64,000 nucleotides of DNA from Pseudomonas koreensis (GTDB taxonomy: Bacteria > Pseudomonadota > Gammaproteobacteria > Pseudomonadales > Pseudomonadaceae): NCBI RefSeq assembly GCF_025447595.1, contig NZ_JAOEJU010000002.1, positions 361,996 through 425,995 on the forward strand, given 5' to 3'. The translations under genes were made by a program, and so were the position numbers. The notes beneath the pieces were generated by a model that saw only the letters and a program-made list of their open reading frames with translations, ran no database searches and was not told the origin of the DNA. Below, in pieces: positions 60,093 to 64,000 of the stretch. Within the stretch, counting starts at the first letter, position 1. Each line of letters opens with the position of its first letter.

Positions 60093-60111
60093 GTCTTTTC
60101 TTGAAAGACCG
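60093..60111 (+). other. Hairpin between spuC and spuD
   Basis: GGTCTTT/AAAGACC with a TCTTG loop. No T run follows. It may act as a processing or partial-stop element between enzyme and transport genes. Confidence 0.45.
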
Positions 60112-60205
60112 CCTCGGATCTTGCCAGACTAGCCGCGGTTCCAGTTGTCCGGGTTCGGCCGCTGAACAAAGTGGTTCAAAAAAGAAAAATTTGGAGCATT
60201 AACGC

Positions 60206-61318
60206 ATGAAGGCATTAGGCAAAAAGCTCGCTGGCAAGACTCTGCTCGCCATGTCCCTGATGGGCGTGATGGCGGGTGCGGTTCAGGCGGACGACAAGGT
60301 GTTGCACGTTTACAACTGGTCCGACTACATCGCGCCGGACACGGTTGCCAATTTCGAAAAAGAGACGGGCATCAAGGTCGTCTATGACGTTTTCGACAGC
60401 AACGAAACCCTGGAAGCCAAGCTGCTGGCCGGCAAATCCGGCTACGACATTGTGGTGCCTTCCAACAACTTCCTGGCCAAGCAGATCAAGGCCGGCGTTT
60501 ATCAGGAACTGGACAAGTCCAAGCTGACAAACTGGAAGAACCTCGACGAAGACCTGCTCAAGGCCGTTGGCGACGCCAGCGACCCAGGCAACAAGCACGC
60601 GTTCCCGTACATGTGGGGTTCGATCGGCATCGGCTACAACCCGGAGAAGGTCAAGGCTGCGCTGGGCGTCGACAAGATCGACTCCTGGGACATCGTGTTC
60701 AAGCCTGAAAACATCGAGAAGCTGAAAAGCTGCGGCGTGAGCTTCCTCGACGCGCCGACCGAAATGATTCCGGCGGCTTTGCACTACCTGGGCAAACCGA
60801 CCAACAGCAAAGACAAGGCTGACCTGAAAGCCGCCGAGGACCTGTTCCTCAAAGTGCGTCCTTCGGTTGCCTACTTCCACTCCTCGAAGTACATCTCGGA
60901 CCTGGCCAACGGCAACATCTGCGTGGCGGTCGGTTACTCGGGTGACCTGGAGCAATCCAAGACCCGCGCCAAGGAAGCCGGTGACAAGGTCAAACTGGCC
61001 TACACCATTCCGAAAGAAGGTGCCGGTACTTTCTACGACATGGTCGCCATTCCCAAGGATGCCGAAAACGTCGAAGCCGCCTACAAGTTCATGAACTACC
61101 TGCTCGAGCCGAAAGTGATGGCCGAAATCACCAACGCCGTGCGTTTCCCGAACGGCAACAAGGCGGCCACGCCGCTGGTGGACAAGGAAATCACCAGCGA
61201 TCCGAGCATCTACCCTTCGGCTGAAGTGAAGAAGCAGCTCTATGCGATCAGCGATCTGGACGCAGCCACCCTGCGCCTGATCACTCGCAGCTGGACCAAG
61301 ATCAAATCCGGTAAATAA
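60206..61318 (+). CDS. spuD: Putrescine ABC transporter, binding protein (SpuD/PotF type)
   Basis: A 370-residue periplasmic receptor. Signal peptide ends [23 protein letters not shown]. The polyamine-site aromatic and acidic residues occur in [29 protein letters not shown] and the [24 protein letters not shown] region. In P. aeruginosa SpuD prefers putrescine and SpuE spermidine; by order this one is SpuD. Confidence 0.93.
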   Translation: MKALGKKLAGKTLLAMSLMGVMAGAVQADDKVLHVYNWSDYIAPDTVANFEKETGIKVVYDVFDSNETLEAKLLAGKSGYDIVVPSNNFLAKQIKAGVYQELDKSKLTNWKNLDEDLLKAVGDASDPGNKHAFPYMWGSIGIGYNPEKVKAALGVDKIDSWDIVFKPENIEKLKSCGVSFLDAPTEMIPAALHYLGKPTNSKDKADLKAAEDLFLKVRPSVAYFHSSKYISDLANGNICVAVGYSGDLEQSKTRAKEAGDKVKLAYTIPKEGAGTFYDMVAIPKDAENVEAAYKFMNYLLEPKVMAEITNAVRFPNGNKAATPLVDKEITSDPSIYPSAEVKKQLYAISDLDAATLRLITRSWTKIKSGK

Positions 61319-61328
61319 GCCGGTTTGA

Positions 61329-62603
<1,275 letters not shown>

Positions 62604-62676
62604 CGTCAACGTACAAACTATCCTGGGTTCGTCTTGCGTGGGCGAACTGCACTCTTTTTTTCTGGGAGTTTCGTAA

Positions 62677-63819
62677 ATGGCAGTTGCCTCCGGCGCCTAT
62701 AAGAAAGCCCTCGAGGGCGACCAGACACCGAAGCAGGTGCTGGTCAAAATCGACCGGGTCACGAAGAAGTTCGACGAGACGGTTGCCGTGGACGATGTGT
62801 CCCTGGAAATCAAGAAGGGCGAGATCTTCGCCCTGCTCGGCGGTTCGGGATCGGGCAAATCCACTCTGCTGCGGATGCTGGCAGGGTTCGAACGGCCCAC
62901 GGAGGGGCGCATTTTCCTCGACGGCGTCGACATCACCGACATGCCGCCGTACGAGCGACCGATCAACATGATGTTCCAGTCCTACGCCCTGTTCCCGCAC
63001 ATGACCGTGGCGCAGAACATCGCGTTCGGCCTGCAACAGGACAAGATTCCAAAGGCCGAGATCGACGCCCGCGTGGCCGAGATGCTCAAGCTGGTGCAGA
63101 TGAGCCAGTACGCCAAGCGCAAGCCGCACCAGTTGTCCGGTGGCCAGCGTCAGCGTGTGGCACTCGCGCGTTCGCTGGCCAAGCGGCCGAAACTGCTGCT
63201 GCTCGACGAGCCGATGGGCGCACTGGACAAGAAACTGCGTTCGCAGATGCAGCTGGAACTGGTGGAAATCATCGAGCGCGTTGGCGTGACCTGCGTGATG
63301 GTGACCCACGACCAGGAAGAGGCCATGACCATGGCCGAGCGCATCGCGATCATGCACCTGGGCTGGATCGCCCAGATCGGCAGCCCGATCGACATTTACG
63401 AAACCCCGACCAGCCGTCTGGTCTGCGAATTCATCGGTAACGTGAACATCTTCGAAGGCGAAGTGATCGACGACGCCGAAGGCCACGCGACCATCACCTG
63501 CAAGGACCTCGACCGGCAGATCTACGTCGGCCACGGCATCAGCACCTCGGTGCAGGACAAGTCCGTGACCTACGCGATCCGTCCGGAAAAACTGCTGGTC
63601 ACCGCCGACCAGCCGACCTGCGAATACAACTGGTCGAGCGGCAAGGTGCATGACATTGCCTACCTCGGCGGTCACTCGGTGTTCTACGTCGAATTGCCGA
63701 GCGGCAAGCTGGTGCAGTCGTTCGTGGCCAACGCCGAACGCCGTGGCGCACGTCCGACCTGGGGCGATCAGGTGTACGTGTGGTGGGAAGACGACAGCGG
63801 CGTGGTACTTCGCTCATGA
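62677..63819 (+). CDS. spuF: Polyamine ABC transporter, ATP-binding protein
   Basis: A 380-residue PotA/PotG-type ATPase. Walker A GGSGSGKST near residue 52, signature LSGGQRQR near 153, Walker B LLLLDEPMGALD near 172 and a C-terminal TOBE domain after 290 (YAIRPEKLLVT). It ends with an ATGA overlap onto the permease gene. Confidence 0.95.
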   Translation: MAVASGAYKKALEGDQTPKQVLVKIDRVTKKFDETVAVDDVSLEIKKGEIFALLGGSGSGKSTLLRMLAGFERPTEGRIFLDGVDITDMPPYERPINMMFQSYALFPHMTVAQNIAFGLQQDKIPKAEIDARVAEMLKLVQMSQYAKRKPHQLSGGQRQRVALARSLAKRPKLLLLDEPMGALDKKLRSQMQLELVEIIERVGVTCVMVTHDQEEAMTMAERIAIMHLGWIAQIGSPIDIYETPTSRLVCEFIGNVNIFEGEVIDDAEGHATITCKDLDRQIYVGHGISTSVQDKSVTYAIRPEKLLVTADQPTCEYNWSSGKVHDIAYLGGHSVFYVELPSGKLVQSFVANAERRGARPTWGDQVYVWWEDDSGVVLRS

Positions 63820-64000
63820 ACATGCGCAAATTCAAACGCCGGCTCAATCGAATAATTCCCGGTGGCCGTCAGCTGGTCATCGGGGTCCCGTTCATCTGGC
63901 TGTTCCTGTTCTTCATGCTGCCGTTCTTCATCGTCCTGAAGATCAGCTTTGCCGAAGCGGACGTGGCCATCCCGCCGTACACCGAGATCTACACCTACGC
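63816..64000 (+). CDS. spuG: Polyamine ABC transporter permease (partial)
   Basis: The first 61 codons of the PotB/PotH-type permease; the rest lies past the right edge. MNMRKFKRRLNRIIPGGRQ followed by a strongly hydrophobic first span (LVIGVPFIWLFLFFMLPFFIVL). It overlaps spuF by 4 bp. A second permease (spuH) is expected next. Confidence 0.9.
   Translation, partial: MNMRKFKRRLNRIIPGGRQLVIGVPFIWLFLFFMLPFFIVLKISFAEADVAIPPYTEIYTY

Overview
The window is a stretch of a Pseudomonas chromosome, most likely from the P. fluorescens group. The evidence is a GC-rich sequence with Pseudomonas-type protein sequences throughout, many REP doublets built on the core GCGAGCAAGCTCGCTCCCAC, and gene order matching the P. 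aeruginosa PA5204-PA5243 block as I remember it (hemB-ppk-ppx, trxA-rho, ubiD, glpT, zapA-6S RNA, pepP-ubiH, gcvTHP, argE, argA). No rRNA, tRNA, phage, transposase or CRISPR array was seen.

Layout. 1-7.3 kb: the end of elbB, a sterol-desaturase-family membrane protein, a DedA protein, then hemB-ppk converging on ppx (heme and polyphosphate). 7.5-11.4 kb: a polar amino-acid ABC transporter with a divergent FadR-type regulator, apparently inserted between ppx and trxA. 11.5-18 kb: trxA, rho, an OafA-like acyltransferase, and ubiD coupled to a ferredoxin-reductase-like gene. 18-25 kb: chaC-like, glpT, a periplasmic TonB-C-like protein, a quinone oxidoreductase, an orphan FliL-domain protein, an EVE protein, fthC, 6S RNA and zapA with a coupled coiled-coil gene. 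25-30 kb: ygfB-like, pepP, ubiH, a DUF4442 protein and a ubiI-like hydroxylase. 30-33 kb: iron(III) binding protein and permease behind a Fur-box-like site. 33-38 kb: glycine cleavage gcvT-gcvH and gcvP. 38-45.4 kb: DUF2388, an orphan GspE-type ATPase, an ACT-like small protein, an Lrp regulator, a CYTH-CHAD protein, argE and argA.

45.4-54.2 kb is a sulfur-starvation island: a lone tauA-like binding protein, an OprE-type porin, the 1-Cys peroxiredoxin lsfA and the complete ssuEADCBF sulfonate operon. 54.3-64 kb holds a TetR regulator and the polyamine (spu) locus: spuI facing a broken spuA remnant, then spuB, spuC, spuD, spuE, spuF and the start of spuG. Together these import putrescine/spermidine, gamma-glutamylate it and transaminate it.

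Most of the window is conserved backbone. I did not find a convincing wholly new system. The points most worth a second look are the decayed spuA, the odd TonB-C-like protein, the DUF4442 gene locked between two ubiquinone hydroxylases, the orphan tauA with its sulfur-regulon context, and several unassigned inverted repeats and operator-like sites.
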